Source: Desulfocapsa sp050291935
Lineage (GTDB): Bacteria; Desulfobacterota; Desulfobulbia; Desulfobulbales; Desulfocapsaceae
Direction: 5' to 3'
Assembly (NCBI GenBank): GCA_050291935.1
Contig: JBNKKR010000013.1
Location: forward strand, 1 to 64,000
Length of the DNA stretch: 64,000 bases
Below the pieces are notes generated by a model. It saw only the letters and a list, made by a program, of their open reading frames with translations. It made no database searches and was not told the origin of the DNA. Position numbers and translations under genes: made by a program. Positions 23,775 through 32,713 of this stretch are shown here, one piece after another. The number at the start of each line of letters is the position of its first letter. The stretch's first letter is position 1.

Positions 23775-25883
23775 CTACTCCTTTTTCGGCAACGGTGCTA
23801 GTACCATACGGACATCAGTTGCAACGGGTTCCGAACCAAATTCACCAACGATAAAGGGATTAATATCAAGTTCTAAAATTTGGGGAAAATCTGTTGTCAA
23901 CTGACTAATACGCTGCAAGCCAGAAGCGATTGCGGCAAGATCTATCCCATCTCCGCCCCTTCTTCCCTGAAGCATGCCATAGGATTTTGTTGATTTTAAC
24001 ATCTGAATAGCTTCCTGTTCGGTAATGGGGGCCAAGTGAAAGGTTACATCTTTCATTACTTCAACAAAAATCCCACCCAAACCGAACATAAGCATGGGAC
24101 CAAATTGAGGATCGCGGGTCATACCAATGATAACTTCAAGCCCTTTACTGATCATTTTTTCGATATAGACCCCGTCAATTCGCGCATCTGGCATTTTTTT
24201 CTTGATCTTAAGGGTCATCAGTTCAAAACTGTCCTCCGCAGCTTCTCTACTTGCCACATTGAGAAAGACTCCTCCAAGATCACTCTTATGGACAATATCC
24301 GGGGAAACAATTTTCATGGCCACTGGAAAACCAATCCGTTCGGCTATCTCCTGCGCCTCTTCGCTGGTAGAGGCAAGTGCCCCCTTAGGGACATGAAAGC
24401 CATAGGCACCCAGTACTGCCTTTCCTTTAACTTCACCCAATTGAAGCTGCCCTGTCCGTTGCTTTCTTGACAGGATACGCTCCACCCTTCTTCTGTTTAC
24501 CCTAAATCTGGTCACCAGGCGGGGAGGTCGTTGTTTCCAATTGGTATAGGTACTCATCCCTTTAAGAGCGATCACTGCACGCTCGGGTGATTCATAGTGG
24601 GGAAGCCCTGCAGCTGTCAGCTCTTTTCGTGCAGGTAACAAGCCGGATCCTCCCATAAAGGTGGCCACAACCGGTTTTGTACCATCAAGACTTTCCGCAA
24701 TGGCTCTTGCTGTTTCAGCAGGTTTACTCATGGCTTGTGGGGAAAGGATTACCAGTATTGAATCCACCGAATTATTTTTTTGGGCTGCCTTGATAACTGC
24801 GGCGTAGCGGGAAGGATCAGCATCCCCCAATACATCCACAGGATTTGCCCTGGAAATTGGAGCATGTAAATCATGGCTAAGCTGCTGGGCCGTTTCCATT
24901 TCAAGCTCAGCAACCCGCATCCCAGCTTTTTCCACAGCATCCGCAGCAAGAATCCCGGGACCTCCAGCGTTGGTAATGATCAACACATTGTTTCCCTTGG
25001 GCAGAGGCTGCATTGATAAAGCTGAGGCTACATCAAATAAGGCCTCAAAACTGTCAGCTCTAATAACACCTGATCGTTTAAAGACGGCACCATAGGCGGA
25101 ATCTTCCGTTGCCAGGACACCGGTATGGGAAGATGCAGCCCGTAAACCGGCTGCAGTGGTACCGGATTTCAATATGATTACAGGCTTTTGGGACGACGCT
25201 TCTTCTGCTGCCTTTACAAAATCCTTTCCGGTGGCAATATCTTCTAAATAGCCAATTATTACTTTTGTCTGCTCATCCTGAGCCAGATATGAAAGCACAT
25301 CAACACTGGCCACATCTGCCTTATTGCCAATGGAAATTACTTTACTAAGTCCTAAATGTTGATCTTCGGCAAGATCCATCATCACACTACATAACGCACC
25401 GGATTGTGAAAAGACGGATATGGGACCTGGTTTGGGACGTGTTTTGGCAAAGGTGAGATTGAGATTATTTTGGGTATTTATACAACCAAGACAGTTCGGC
25501 CCAAGAAGCCGCATCTTGGACCTATCGCAAATATCCCTAATCGCAAGCTCAAGTTTTGCCTCTTCAGGTCCCACTTCTTTAAAGCCAGAAGCCACAACAA
25601 TAATACCCTTTGCCTTTATTTCAGCGCATTCTTGGACAACTTCTTTCACATGGGCTTGAGGGAGTGCTATAACTACAAGCTCGATAGCCTTCTTGGACTT
25701 TGCAAGGGAGGGATAGCATGGTATTCCCAGAAGCGTATCCACATGGGGAGTAATGGCTACAATTTCGCCTGAAAAACCACCCTCGACAAGATTTTTCAGT
25801 ATGATATGGCCAACTTTGTTGGGATCACGGGAGGCACCCACCACCGCCACACTGTTTGGTTCTAACAAACTTTTCAGACTCAT
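23775..25883 (-). CDS. ADP-forming acetyl/acyl-CoA synthetase, fused alpha-beta type
   Basis: A 702-residue enzyme that makes ATP from acyl-CoA (or the reverse). Domain order: CoA-binding Rossmann domain (SVAVVGASRDP, residues 11-21), succinyl-CoA-ligase-like domains with GPISVFSQSGALC near 153-165 and the phospho-histidine H253 in SSHTG, and a C-terminal ATP-grasp domain (about 475-702) with the pattern VHKSDLGGVFLNV and MLMFGLGGIFVEV. The substrate cannot be set by eye; acetate, propionate or an aromatic acid are all possible. It lies 11 bases downstream of the CBS gene and 8 bases upstream of the CoA-transferase. Confidence 0.93.
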   Translation of the reverse strand: MSLKSLLEPNSVAVVGASRDPNKVGHIILKNLVEGGFSGEIVAITPHVDTLLGIPCYPSLAKSKKAIELVVIALPQAHVKEVVQECAEIKAKGIIVVASGFKEVGPEEAKLELAIRDICDRSKMRLLGPNCLGCINTQNNLNLTFAKTRPKPGPISVFSQSGALCSVMMDLAEDQHLGLSKVISIGNKADVASVDVLSYLAQDEQTKVIIGYLEDIATGKDFVKAAEEASSQKPVIILKSGTTAAGLRAASSHTGVLATEDSAYGAVFKRSGVIRADSFEALFDVASALSMQPLPKGNNVLIITNAGGPGILAADAVEKAGMRVAELEMETAQQLSHDLHAPISRANPVDVLGDADPSRYAAVIKAAQKNNSVDSILVILSPQAMSKPAETARAIAESLDGTKPVVATFMGGSGLLPARKELTAAGLPHYESPERAVIALKGMSTYTNWKQRPPRLVTRFRVNRRRVERILSRKQRTGQLQLGEVKGKAVLGAYGFHVPKGALASTSEEAQEIAERIGFPVAMKIVSPDIVHKSDLGGVFLNVASREAAEDSFELMTLKIKKKMPDARIDGVYIEKMISKGLEVIIGMTRDPQFGPMLMFGLGGIFVEVMKDVTFHLAPITEQEAIQMLKSTKSYGMLQGRRGGDGIDLAAIASGLQRISQLTTDFPQILELDINPFIVGEFGSEPVATDVRMVLAPLPKKE

Positions 25884-25894
25884 AATCGTTCCAT

Positions 25895-26536
25895 CTATTC
25901 AAATCGTTTTACATTAAAACCATTCTCCTCAAAAATCTCCAAGACTGCTGCAATTTTAAACGTATTTATCCGTACATAGATTGCGTCTTTTCCATCCTTA
26001 TTGCCCACCCGCAAAAGCCTGGTAAATGGGATTTTCTCCTGTTCAAGCAATTTGACCAGGCGGGTTAAAATATCCTCAGAACCATCATCCTCAAGTCCCA
26101 CCAAAACGGCCCCCTTTTCGCCAACGCCAAATGACTGCTTATAGGCGGCTGTGAGATCACGTATGGAAAAAATGCCGACCACTTGTCCATCATCAAGAAC
26201 CGGTAAAGCGCCCATTTGATCACGATCAAAGAGAAAAAGGGCATCATCAAGTGTCGAATCAGGGGTTAAAAAGACACAGTTGGTCGACATAATCTCAGCA
26301 ACTTCTGTTTTCTCAACACGTTCGTAGACAAGTCTTGACTCACTGTCACTGATAACTGAAGAGGGATATGCTGATCGAAGATCACGGTCGGTCAACATAC
26401 CAACAAGCTCACCTTGTTCATCAACCACCGGCAAATGTCTAAAATGATAATCATTTAATAAAGCCCTTGCTTCCGGCAGGTTCATAGCAGGTGAAATCGT
26501 GATCGGATCCTTAGTCATATGACGCGAAATATACAT
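25895..26536 (-). CDS. two-CBS-domain protein, AcuB-like
   Basis: A 213-residue protein with a tandem CBS pair: residues about 1-60 (MTKDPITISPAMNLPEAR, LVGMLTDRDLRSAY) and 75-135 (IMSTNCVFLTPDSTLDDA, VVGIFSIRDLTAAY), followed by a C-terminal ACT-like segment (about 140-213). CBS pairs bind adenine nucleotides and regulate enzymes. In Bacillus, AcuB sits in the acuABC operon beside an acetyltransferase and a deacetylase; the same three functions recur here, which supports a regulatory role in acetyl-CoA metabolism (inference). Confidence 0.85.
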   Translation of the reverse strand: MYISRHMTKDPITISPAMNLPEARALLNDYHFRHLPVVDEQGELVGMLTDRDLRSAYPSSVISDSESRLVYERVEKTEVAEIMSTNCVFLTPDSTLDDALFLFDRDQMGALPVLDDGQVVGIFSIRDLTAAYKQSFGVGEKGAVLVGLEDDGSEDILTRLVKLLEQEKIPFTRLLRVGNKDGKDAIYVRINTFKIAAVLEIFEENGFNVKRFE

Positions 26537-26579
26537 ACTCCACTCCTTTTATTGTGTAAAAGCTGATATCGACAATGGC

Positions 26580-27545
26580 CTACAAGTTGACCGACAAACC
26601 AAGCAATCCTTTAACATACGCCACAACGGACTCCCCAAGAACGGAAAGCTCATAGCCACCTTCTAAAATGGAAAGGACCTTTCCTTCTGTAAAATTCTCT
26701 GCCCATTTTCTCACCTCCGTCCCAAATGTGTGGTAGAGAGCGGTGCTATATTGAAGACCTGACATCTGATCATCCTGGTGACCATCAAATCCTGCGGCAA
26801 CAACTATTGCCTCAGGCTGAAATGTCTTTACCGCAGGAAAAAGCAACTTATCCAATTTTTCCAGCACCTTTTCATCACTAGTTCCAGGTGATAAGGGAAC
26901 ATTTATCACCGTACCTTTGCCTGCGCCGATCCCTTTCTCGTCCGCATAGCCGGTCCCTGGATAACTGAAACTCGGGTGTTCGTGGATACTGATGTACATG
27001 GTGGAAGCTTCTTCTTCCAATGCTGACTGAATACCATTTCCATGATGCGCATCAAAATCAAAAATAAGAATACGTTTCTTCAAATATTTTTGTTGCCAAT
27101 ATCTTGCTGCAATTACGCAGTTATTAAAAAAACAAAAGCCAAAAGGAACATTATGTTCCGCATGATGCCCTGGCGGGCGAACCAGGCAAAAAACCTGTTT
27201 CGCCTCATCACCTTCAATAAAATCAATCGCTCGAATGCCGGCACCAGCGGAAAGTATTGCAATATCATAGGAATTATAACCGACCTGATTGTCAGGGTGA
27301 TCTATATGGGTTTTGCCTGAAAGGACCGCCTCTTCAAAACGAAAAAGCCAGGATTCTGAATGGGCGAAAAGCAAATGATGACGTTTTGCATCGTGCGGCT
27401 TTCTAAAACGAAGGGAGGGGTAAAAATCTTGGGCAGCAAGTGTTCTTGCAATCACGTTAAGACGCTCTGCTGTCTCTGGATGTTCACCACCACCGGTATC
27501 ATGGTCCTGGTATCGATGATCACTGATTATGGTTAAACTGGTCAT
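26580..27545 (-). CDS. histone-deacetylase-family protein, AcuC-like
   Basis: A 321-residue zinc deacetylase. Active-site features: RPPGHHAEHNVPFGFCFFNN (catalytic His pair), FDFDAHHGNG (zinc Asp and His) and AAGFDGHQDDQ (second zinc Asp). The N-terminal HPETAERLNVI and the C-terminal GGYELSVL are typical. Family members remove acetyl groups from lysines or polyamines; AcuC reactivates acetyl-CoA synthetase. It is the first gene of the four-gene operon and starts a few bases from the divergent thioredoxin-like gene region. Confidence 0.92.
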   Translation of the reverse strand: MTSLTIISDHRYQDHDTGGGEHPETAERLNVIARTLAAQDFYPSLRFRKPHDAKRHHLLFAHSESWLFRFEEAVLSGKTHIDHPDNQVGYNSYDIAILSAGAGIRAIDFIEGDEAKQVFCLVRPPGHHAEHNVPFGFCFFNNCVIAARYWQQKYLKKRILIFDFDAHHGNGIQSALEEEASTMYISIHEHPSFSYPGTGYADEKGIGAGKGTVINVPLSPGTSDEKVLEKLDKLLFPAVKTFQPEAIVVAAGFDGHQDDQMSGLQYSTALYHTFGTEVRKWAENFTEGKVLSILEGGYELSVLGESVVAYVKGLLGLSVNL

Positions 27546-27637
27546 GAATTATGATTGTGAAAAATATACGTTTTAGTGTATCCTTTGCGCCGCATTCTTC
27601 CTTAAATGGTATACGCAAAATTCTAAGAAATCAAACT

Positions 27638-27895
27638 ATGAAGATCATTTTTTACCACTCAAATCTTTGTCCACGCTGCCATAGAACACGAAAAATTCTT
27701 AATGAGCTGGCAAGAGAACAACAGTACAAAGATTTACACATAGAACAGGTTGATATCCTTCATCATCCTCTTCGGGCCATCCAAGACGGCGTGCTTATGA
27801 TTCCAACATTGCTAAGGGAAAAAAAAAGACTTGCTACCATTTTGCCCAGCAAAGAAAAAATTGCTGCTTTCTTGCAGGATGGTGAAGAACATTGA
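27638..27895 (+). CDS. thioredoxin-fold protein with CPRC motif
   Basis: An 85-residue protein from ATG 27638 (an upstream frame from 27551 lacks a ribosome site). It begins MKIIFYHSNLCPRCHRTRK, a strand followed by a redox CxxC at residues 11-14, and has a MIPTLL segment matching the cis-Pro loop of thioredoxins and glutaredoxins. It probably acts as a small disulfide or metal-handling protein in the cytoplasm. Its stop overlaps the TTG start of the downstream membrane exchanger, so the two are coupled. Confidence 0.75.
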   Translation: MKIIFYHSNLCPRCHRTRKILNELAREQQYKDLHIEQVDILHHPLRAIQDGVLMIPTLLREKKRLATILPSKEKIAAFLQDGEEH

Positions 27896-28734
27896 GGGAA
27901 TTATTTGTCAATTCCATCACCAGGCTGGACCTTCTGGTATGGATTATCGTCTTGCTTTTTTTTTGTGGCAGTAGCTTCCTTTTCAATGGTGACCTGCAAC
28001 TCTCCTTTATTGGCGCGTCCGGAATCATTGTCGAGATGATGATAATTGCCCTTTCCATTGAAATCATCATCGAATCCATCAAAAATATTGACGGAATCGG
28101 CACCATTACCGGTTTTATCACCAACGGCCCCGAAGCGCTTTGTCTTATCGTCGGCTTAGTTGCAGATGATGTCCTTTTTGCAGCCTCCACCCCGCTTGGT
28201 TCTAATTTTATGAACCCGGTGCTCTTAATTATTGCAACAATTATTTGTGGAAAAACCTGGCAAACATTGAAGATTAATCCGCTTTACACGTTCACCACCC
28301 TCATTTCAACGGCAACGCTTGCCGTTGTCTTCTACACCCTCAAACAAGAGCAGTATCTCCTATGGCTTGTATGCGCCTTAGTACTAACCGTTTCATTTTT
28401 CCTCCTTCGGCCCAATGAAGCAGGAGAAAAAAGCGATGAGATGTATCATCCAGGGGCAAGAAAATGGTTTCTTCCATCTATTCTCTTCCTGTTGGCCGCC
28501 GGGTATTTTCTTGACCCGGTGGTATCCTTTACTGCTGAGCATTCAAAAGCGCCAAAAGGCATTATTGGTTTTTTGGTACTTGCCACCCTCACCTCCTGGC
28601 CGGAATTCAAATCCTGCCTTGCCCTGTTGAGCCGGGACAAGCCACTGGCTGCTATCCTCAATATAACTATTTCAAATATCACCAATATTTGGCTGGCAGT
28701 AAGTGGCATTGGTTTCTATTTACTCTCCAAATAA
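27892..28734 (+). CDS. CaCA-superfamily cation exchanger-like membrane protein
   Basis: A 280-residue protein starting at TTG 27892 inside the previous gene's stop. It has about nine hydrophobic segments in two inverted halves. The alpha-repeats of Ca2+/cation antiporters are recognisable as NGPEALCLIVGLVADD ... PLGSNFMNP and TSWPEFKSCLALLS ... NITISNITN, each with the ion-binding Glu after Pro. Slightly short for the family. The ion is not predictable. A strong bidirectional terminator follows. Confidence 0.75.
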   Translation: MRELFVNSITRLDLLVWIIVLLFFCGSSFLFNGDLQLSFIGASGIIVEMMIIALSIEIIIESIKNIDGIGTITGFITNGPEALCLIVGLVADDVLFAASTPLGSNFMNPVLLIIATIICGKTWQTLKINPLYTFTTLISTATLAVVFYTLKQEQYLLWLVCALVLTVSFFLLRPNEAGEKSDEMYHPGARKWFLPSILFLLAAGYFLDPVVSFTAEHSKAPKGIIGFLVLATLTSWPEFKSCLALLSRDKPLAAILNITISNITNIWLAVSGIGFYLLSK

Positions 28735-28735
28735 G

Positions 28736-28772
28736 AACAGGGGAATCAAACCGCAAGCTTGATTCCCCTGTT
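28736..28772. terminator. bidirectional intrinsic terminator
   Basis: A perfect 14-bp stem (28736-28749 with 28759-28772, arm AACAGGGGAATCAA) and a 9-base loop between the convergent exchanger and leuA genes. Followed by TTTC on the plus strand; a moderately T-rich flank follows on the minus strand. Confidence 0.8.
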
Positions 28773-28822
28773 TCTTGGACTAATTACAATAAAAGCAATT
28801 AATCTTGAACCAAAAGTGTCTG

Positions 28823-30508
28823 TTATAACGTACTGCTCCTGTTTAAACTGCTCAACACGGCCTGAATGGACGCCACGATAATATCAGTATCGATTCCCAC
28901 TCCCCAGCTCTTGCCACCTTCAGCTTTTTCAATTTCAATATATGCCACTGCCTTGGAACTGGAACTTCCACCAAGTGCATGTTCATGATATTGCTGTAGA
29001 CTGAACGTACCGCAAATATCTTTTTTCATGGCTGTACAAAAAGCATCAAGTGGTCCGTTGCCACCACCTTGAATAGTTTTGCTCACCCCGTTGGTAGTTA
29101 TAACAGCTTCTATTTCAGCAATTGAAGCCTTTTCATCACTGTCAATATGCCGCTTAACCACATTAAAGGACTGCAAGGAAAATGGTTTTTCATTTTGCAG
29201 ATATGTTTCTTCAAAAGCTGCCCAAAGTTCAGACGGCATCAACTCCTTCTCTGCCTTATCACTGATTCGCTGAATAATGGTCCCAAATTCAGGATGCATT
29301 TTTTTAGGCATCTTAAGCCCAAATTCCTTTTCCATGATATAGGCAACGCCACCTTTTCCAGACTGACTGTTTATTCGGATAATAGATTCGTACGAACGTC
29401 CCACATCCGTTGGGTCAATTGGCAGATACGGAACCTCCCATAAACCATCACTTCCCTCTTTATAGCTTTCCATACCCTTTTTAATGGCATCCTGATGGGA
29501 ACCGGAAAAGGCTGTATAAACCAGTTCTCCAGCATATGGATGGCGGGCATGAACCGGAATTTCAGTCACTTCCTCAGAAACCGTGATTAACCGGTTAATA
29601 TCATGCAGATCAAGCTTGGGGTCTATCCCCTGGGTGAACATATTTAAACTTAAAGTAACCAGATCAACATTTCCGGTACGCTCACCATTGCCAAAAAGGG
29701 TCCCTTCAACCCGCTCTCCACCGGCCATCAGAGCAAGTTCTGTGGCAGCCACTGCACAGCCACGATCGTTATGGGCATGCAAACTAATAATAGCAGCATC
29801 ACGGTTTTGCATATTTGAACAAAACCATTCAATCTGATCGGCATACACATTTGGGGTGGCCATTTCAACCGTTGACGGGAGATTGATTATAACCGGTTGT
29901 TTGGCCGTTGCCTCCCACACATCCATCACAGATTCACATATCTGCAACGCGAAATCAAGTTCAGTTCCGGTAAAACTTTCCGGTGAATATTCAAAACGAA
30001 AGTTTGTTTCACCATATCGCTTCGCCTCTTCTTTAATGACTTGCGCACCGGCAACCGCAAGATCAGTAATCTCTTTGCGGTTCATTTTAAAAACCGTTCT
30101 CCGTTGCAGTGTGGAAGTGGAATTGTACAAATGCATAATTACATTTTTTGCACCTTCAACCGCCTGGAAAGATTTTTTGATAAATTCTTCCCTTGCAGGA
30201 GCCAACACTTGTATTGCAACATCATCAGGTATTAAATCTTTTTCAATCAGAGTGCGACAGAAGGTGAACTCCACTTCTGATGCGGAAGGAAATCCGACTT
30301 CGATTTCCTTAAAGCCCATATCAAGCAAACAGCGAAAAAGATCAACCTTTTGCGTTAAATTCATCGGATGGACAAGTGCCTGATTACCGTCCCGAAGATC
30401 AACACTACACCAAGCTGGTGCTTTCTCTATGGATTTTTCCGGCCAGGTACGCCTGGAAAAATCCACCCCCACATACGGTTTGTACTTACTCACTGCTTCT
30501 TTCTTCAT
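28823..30508 (-). CDS. leuA: 2-isopropylmalate synthase
   Basis: A 561-residue enzyme that condenses acetyl-CoA with 2-oxoisovalerate, the first committed step of leucine synthesis. The catalytic barrel shows VDLRDGNQAL near residue 37 and the metal site SLHAHNDRG. The C-terminal LeuA regulatory domain (about 430-555) contains GGNGPLDAFCTAM and is where leucine inhibits the family. Length fits the long LeuA type. Expression is probably controlled by a leucine-codon attenuator in the 230-base leader. Divergent to ilvB. Confidence 0.96.
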   Translation of the reverse strand: MKKEAVSKYKPYVGVDFSRRTWPEKSIEKAPAWCSVDLRDGNQALVHPMNLTQKVDLFRCLLDMGFKEIEVGFPSASEVEFTFCRTLIEKDLIPDDVAIQVLAPAREEFIKKSFQAVEGAKNVIMHLYNSTSTLQRRTVFKMNRKEITDLAVAGAQVIKEEAKRYGETNFRFEYSPESFTGTELDFALQICESVMDVWEATAKQPVIINLPSTVEMATPNVYADQIEWFCSNMQNRDAAIISLHAHNDRGCAVAATELALMAGGERVEGTLFGNGERTGNVDLVTLSLNMFTQGIDPKLDLHDINRLITVSEEVTEIPVHARHPYAGELVYTAFSGSHQDAIKKGMESYKEGSDGLWEVPYLPIDPTDVGRSYESIIRINSQSGKGGVAYIMEKEFGLKMPKKMHPEFGTIIQRISDKAEKELMPSELWAAFEETYLQNEKPFSLQSFNVVKRHIDSDEKASIAEIEAVITTNGVSKTIQGGGNGPLDAFCTAMKKDICGTFSLQQYHEHALGGSSSSKAVAYIEIEKAEGGKSWGVGIDTDIIVASIQAVLSSLNRSSTL

Positions 30509-30571
30509 TGTTTCCTCTTTTTGTTCCTAAAACGTTATTGTTCTGTTAAACCGTAGCCAATGGGAACAAAC

Positions 30572-30605
30572 AAAAAAAGGCCACAGTTTAACACTGCGGC
30601 CTTTT
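30572..30605 (-). terminator. attenuator terminator in the leuA leader
   Basis: On the minus strand a 13-bp stem (30605-30593 with 30587-30575, one G-U pair), loop of 5 bases, then seven T (30578-30572). It lies between the leader peptide and leuA, whose start is 64 bases further on, so it must be bypassed for leuA expression. Confidence 0.85.
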
Positions 30606-30633
30606 GGGATTTTTTTATGGTAAACAGTACGCG

Positions 30634-30720
30634 TCAGAACTTCCCAATCCTTGCCACAGCGATTTTATTCACTAGGCATAGTAGGAGAAAACCCCAACGA
30701 TATGTACAAGTTTGGTTCAT
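30634..30720 (-). CDS. leucine-rich leader peptide of the leuA attenuator
   Basis: A 28-codon open frame with SD AAAAAGGA upstream. Residues 11-17 read FLLLCLV, using CTC and three CTA leucine codons. The TGA is at 30636-30634, just before the terminator hairpin. An in-frame ATG at 30741 would add seven residues but lies almost on the predicted transcription start. The segment 30660-30653 inside the coding part can pair with the 5' arm of the terminator (30600-30593), which is the classical antiterminator: stalling at the Leu codons frees it, full translation covers it. Confidence 0.78.
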   Translation of the reverse strand: MNQTCTYRWGFLLLCLVNKIAVARIGKF

Positions 30721-30752
30721 AACAGCTAAGTCCTTTTTCATATTGAGATTAC

Positions 30753-30781
30753 AGATAATCACTATCACAACAGAATGTCAA
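30753..30781 (-). promoter_or_regulatory. promoter of the leuA leader
   Basis: Minus strand: consensus -35 TTGACA (30781-30776), 17-base spacer and a weak -10 TTATCT (30758-30753). Expected start near 30746, just ahead of the leader peptide. Confidence 0.5.
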
Positions 30782-30850
30782 GTCTCTTCTTGTTCACCAA
30801 GGGAAAATCCACCGCATCCATGGGTTTTCATGCTACTTTTCGGTTGCATA

Positions 30851-30894
30851 TTGACAACCACGGATAAGAACGATATATTTCGTGACTTTCACGA
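30851..30894 (+). promoter_or_regulatory. promoter of ilvBN with palindrome at the start site
   Basis: -35 TTGACA (30851-30856), 17-base spacer, -10 TATATT (30874-30879). A palindrome TCGTGA-N3-TCACGA (30880-30894) covers the expected transcription start and could be a repressor site. The 466-base gap between leuA and ilvB holds this promoter and the divergent leuA leader. Confidence 0.6.
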
Positions 30895-30973
30895 TATATT
30901 ATTTACACTATTGTCAGCTATCACTGGTGACAACTTTTCTGCAAAAGCTCAACATACGAAAGGACAAGGATTC

Positions 30974-32677
30974 ATGGGAAAAATGAAAGGCTCCGAAGCC
31001 ATTATACAATGCCTCCTTGAAGAGGGCATCAAAACAATCTTTGGTTTTCCGGGAGGTGCTGTAATCGACCTCTACGATGACCTTTTGGATTCTGAAATAA
31101 ATCACGTTCTTGTTCGTCATGAACAAGGCGCCGTGCATGCTGCAGACGGTCTTGCCCGGGTGACAGGAAAAGTTGGTGTTGCCCTTCTTACTTCCGGTCC
31201 CGGTGCCACCAACGGAGTAACTGCAATTGCCACTGCCTATATGGATTCCATTCCTTTGGTGATTCTTACAGGACAGGTACCAACGCCGCTGATTGGAAAT
31301 GATGCCTTCCAGGAAGTTGATATTGTCGGTATTACCCGCCCCTGCACCAAACACAACTATCTGGTAAGCAAAGCTGAGGATTTGGTCCCAACCATCCGTG
31401 AAGCCTTTTACATTGCGCAAACAGGTCGTCCCGGCCCCGTACTCATTGACCTACCCAAAGATGTTGTTGCATCCATGGTGGAGTTTGATGAAAAAAGACC
31501 TATCCGTATGCAAAACTATCAACCGACCTATGAGCCCCATATGGGACAGGTTGAAAAGGCCTGTAAAGAAATTTTAAAGGCAAAACAGCCAGTACTCTAT
31601 ATTGGCGGTGGTGTTATTCTTTCCGATGCCAACAAAGAACTCACTGAACTTGCACAAAAGCTTAATATTCCGGTAACCATGACCCTTATGGGGCTTGGCG
31701 GCTATCCGGGAAGTGACTCTCTTTCCTTGGGAATGCTTGGCATGCACGGCAGCTACACTGCCAATATGGCTGTGGCAAAAAGTGATGTCCTTATTGCCGT
31801 TGGTGCTCGTTTTGATGATCGTGTCACCGGACGAATTGATGCCTTTGCTCCCCATGCAAAAATAATCCATGTGGATATTGACCCCACGTCTATCAGTAAA
31901 AATGTGAAGGTCGATATTCCCATCGTTGCCGATTGTAAGCACTCACTGACCGCCATGAACAGTTGGCTTGATAATTGTGGAGAAGATTTAAAAGCTGTAT
32001 GTGAATCTCACGCCCCTTGGCTTTCAACCATTGCCGAGTGGACCGAGAAACACCCCATGGGATATGTGGATGAAGGCGAAGTTATTAAACCACAATTTGT
32101 CATTGAAAAGCTTGACGAACTCACCAAAGGTGATGCGATCATCACCACCGAAGTTGGTCAAAATCAAATGTGGGCAGCCCAATTTTATAAATTCAACAAA
32201 CCAAGACGCCTTGTCACTTCAGGTGGCCTTGGCACCATGGGTTATGGCTTACCTGCTGCCATTGGAGCGAAAATGGCATTTCCTGATGCCACAGTCATTG
32301 ATGTGGCCGGTGATGGTTCCATACAGATGAATATCCAGGAACTTGCAACCTCCAAGCAGTATGGTTGCCCCGTTATTGTCTGTATCCTTAACAACAATTA
32401 CCTGGGAATGGTTCGGCAGTGGCAGGAACTCTTTTATGATAAACGGTATGCGGCAACGGTTATGGAGGTTACTCCTGACTTTTGCGCCCTGGCAGAAGCA
32501 TATGGCGCCGTTGGTATTCGTGCTACTAAAACCAGTGAAGTTGAAGGTGCCATCAAAGAAGCACTTGAAAAAGTAAAAGACTCCACTGTCATTATCGATT
32601 TTAGAATTTCACGGGAAGAAGGCGTGTTCCCCATGGTGCCAGCAGGAAAGGCCACCACGGAAATGTTATTGGTATAG
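30974..32677 (+). CDS. ilvB: acetolactate synthase large subunit
   Basis: A 567-residue thiamine-diphosphate enzyme that makes acetolactate or acetohydroxybutyrate for Val, Leu and Ile. The catalytic Glu is in LVRHEQGAVHAADG; the FAD region is in the middle domain (VGARFDDRVTGR); the ThDP motif is GDGSIQMN ... NNNYLGMVRQWQ. The start is ATG 30974, with AAAGGA about 9 bases upstream; an open frame reaching back to 30560 has no homology before this point. It is followed by the regulatory subunit after 93 bases. Confidence 0.96.
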   Translation: MGKMKGSEAIIQCLLEEGIKTIFGFPGGAVIDLYDDLLDSEINHVLVRHEQGAVHAADGLARVTGKVGVALLTSGPGATNGVTAIATAYMDSIPLVILTGQVPTPLIGNDAFQEVDIVGITRPCTKHNYLVSKAEDLVPTIREAFYIAQTGRPGPVLIDLPKDVVASMVEFDEKRPIRMQNYQPTYEPHMGQVEKACKEILKAKQPVLYIGGGVILSDANKELTELAQKLNIPVTMTLMGLGGYPGSDSLSLGMLGMHGSYTANMAVAKSDVLIAVGARFDDRVTGRIDAFAPHAKIIHVDIDPTSISKNVKVDIPIVADCKHSLTAMNSWLDNCGEDLKAVCESHAPWLSTIAEWTEKHPMGYVDEGEVIKPQFVIEKLDELTKGDAIITTEVGQNQMWAAQFYKFNKPRRLVTSGGLGTMGYGLPAAIGAKMAFPDATVIDVAGDGSIQMNIQELATSKQYGCPVIVCILNNNYLGMVRQWQELFYDKRYAATVMEVTPDFCALAEAYGAVGIRATKTSEVEGAIKEALEKVKDSTVIIDFRISREEGVFPMVPAGKATTEMLLV

Positions 32678-32713
32678 AAAGAGTTACGACAGTCACTTAA
32701 TTGAGATTCAAAG

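Noticed and set aside
30560..30973. 138-codon N-terminal extension of ilvB
   Set aside because: It crosses the leuA attenuator and both promoters and has no homology; ilvB homology begins at ATG 30974.
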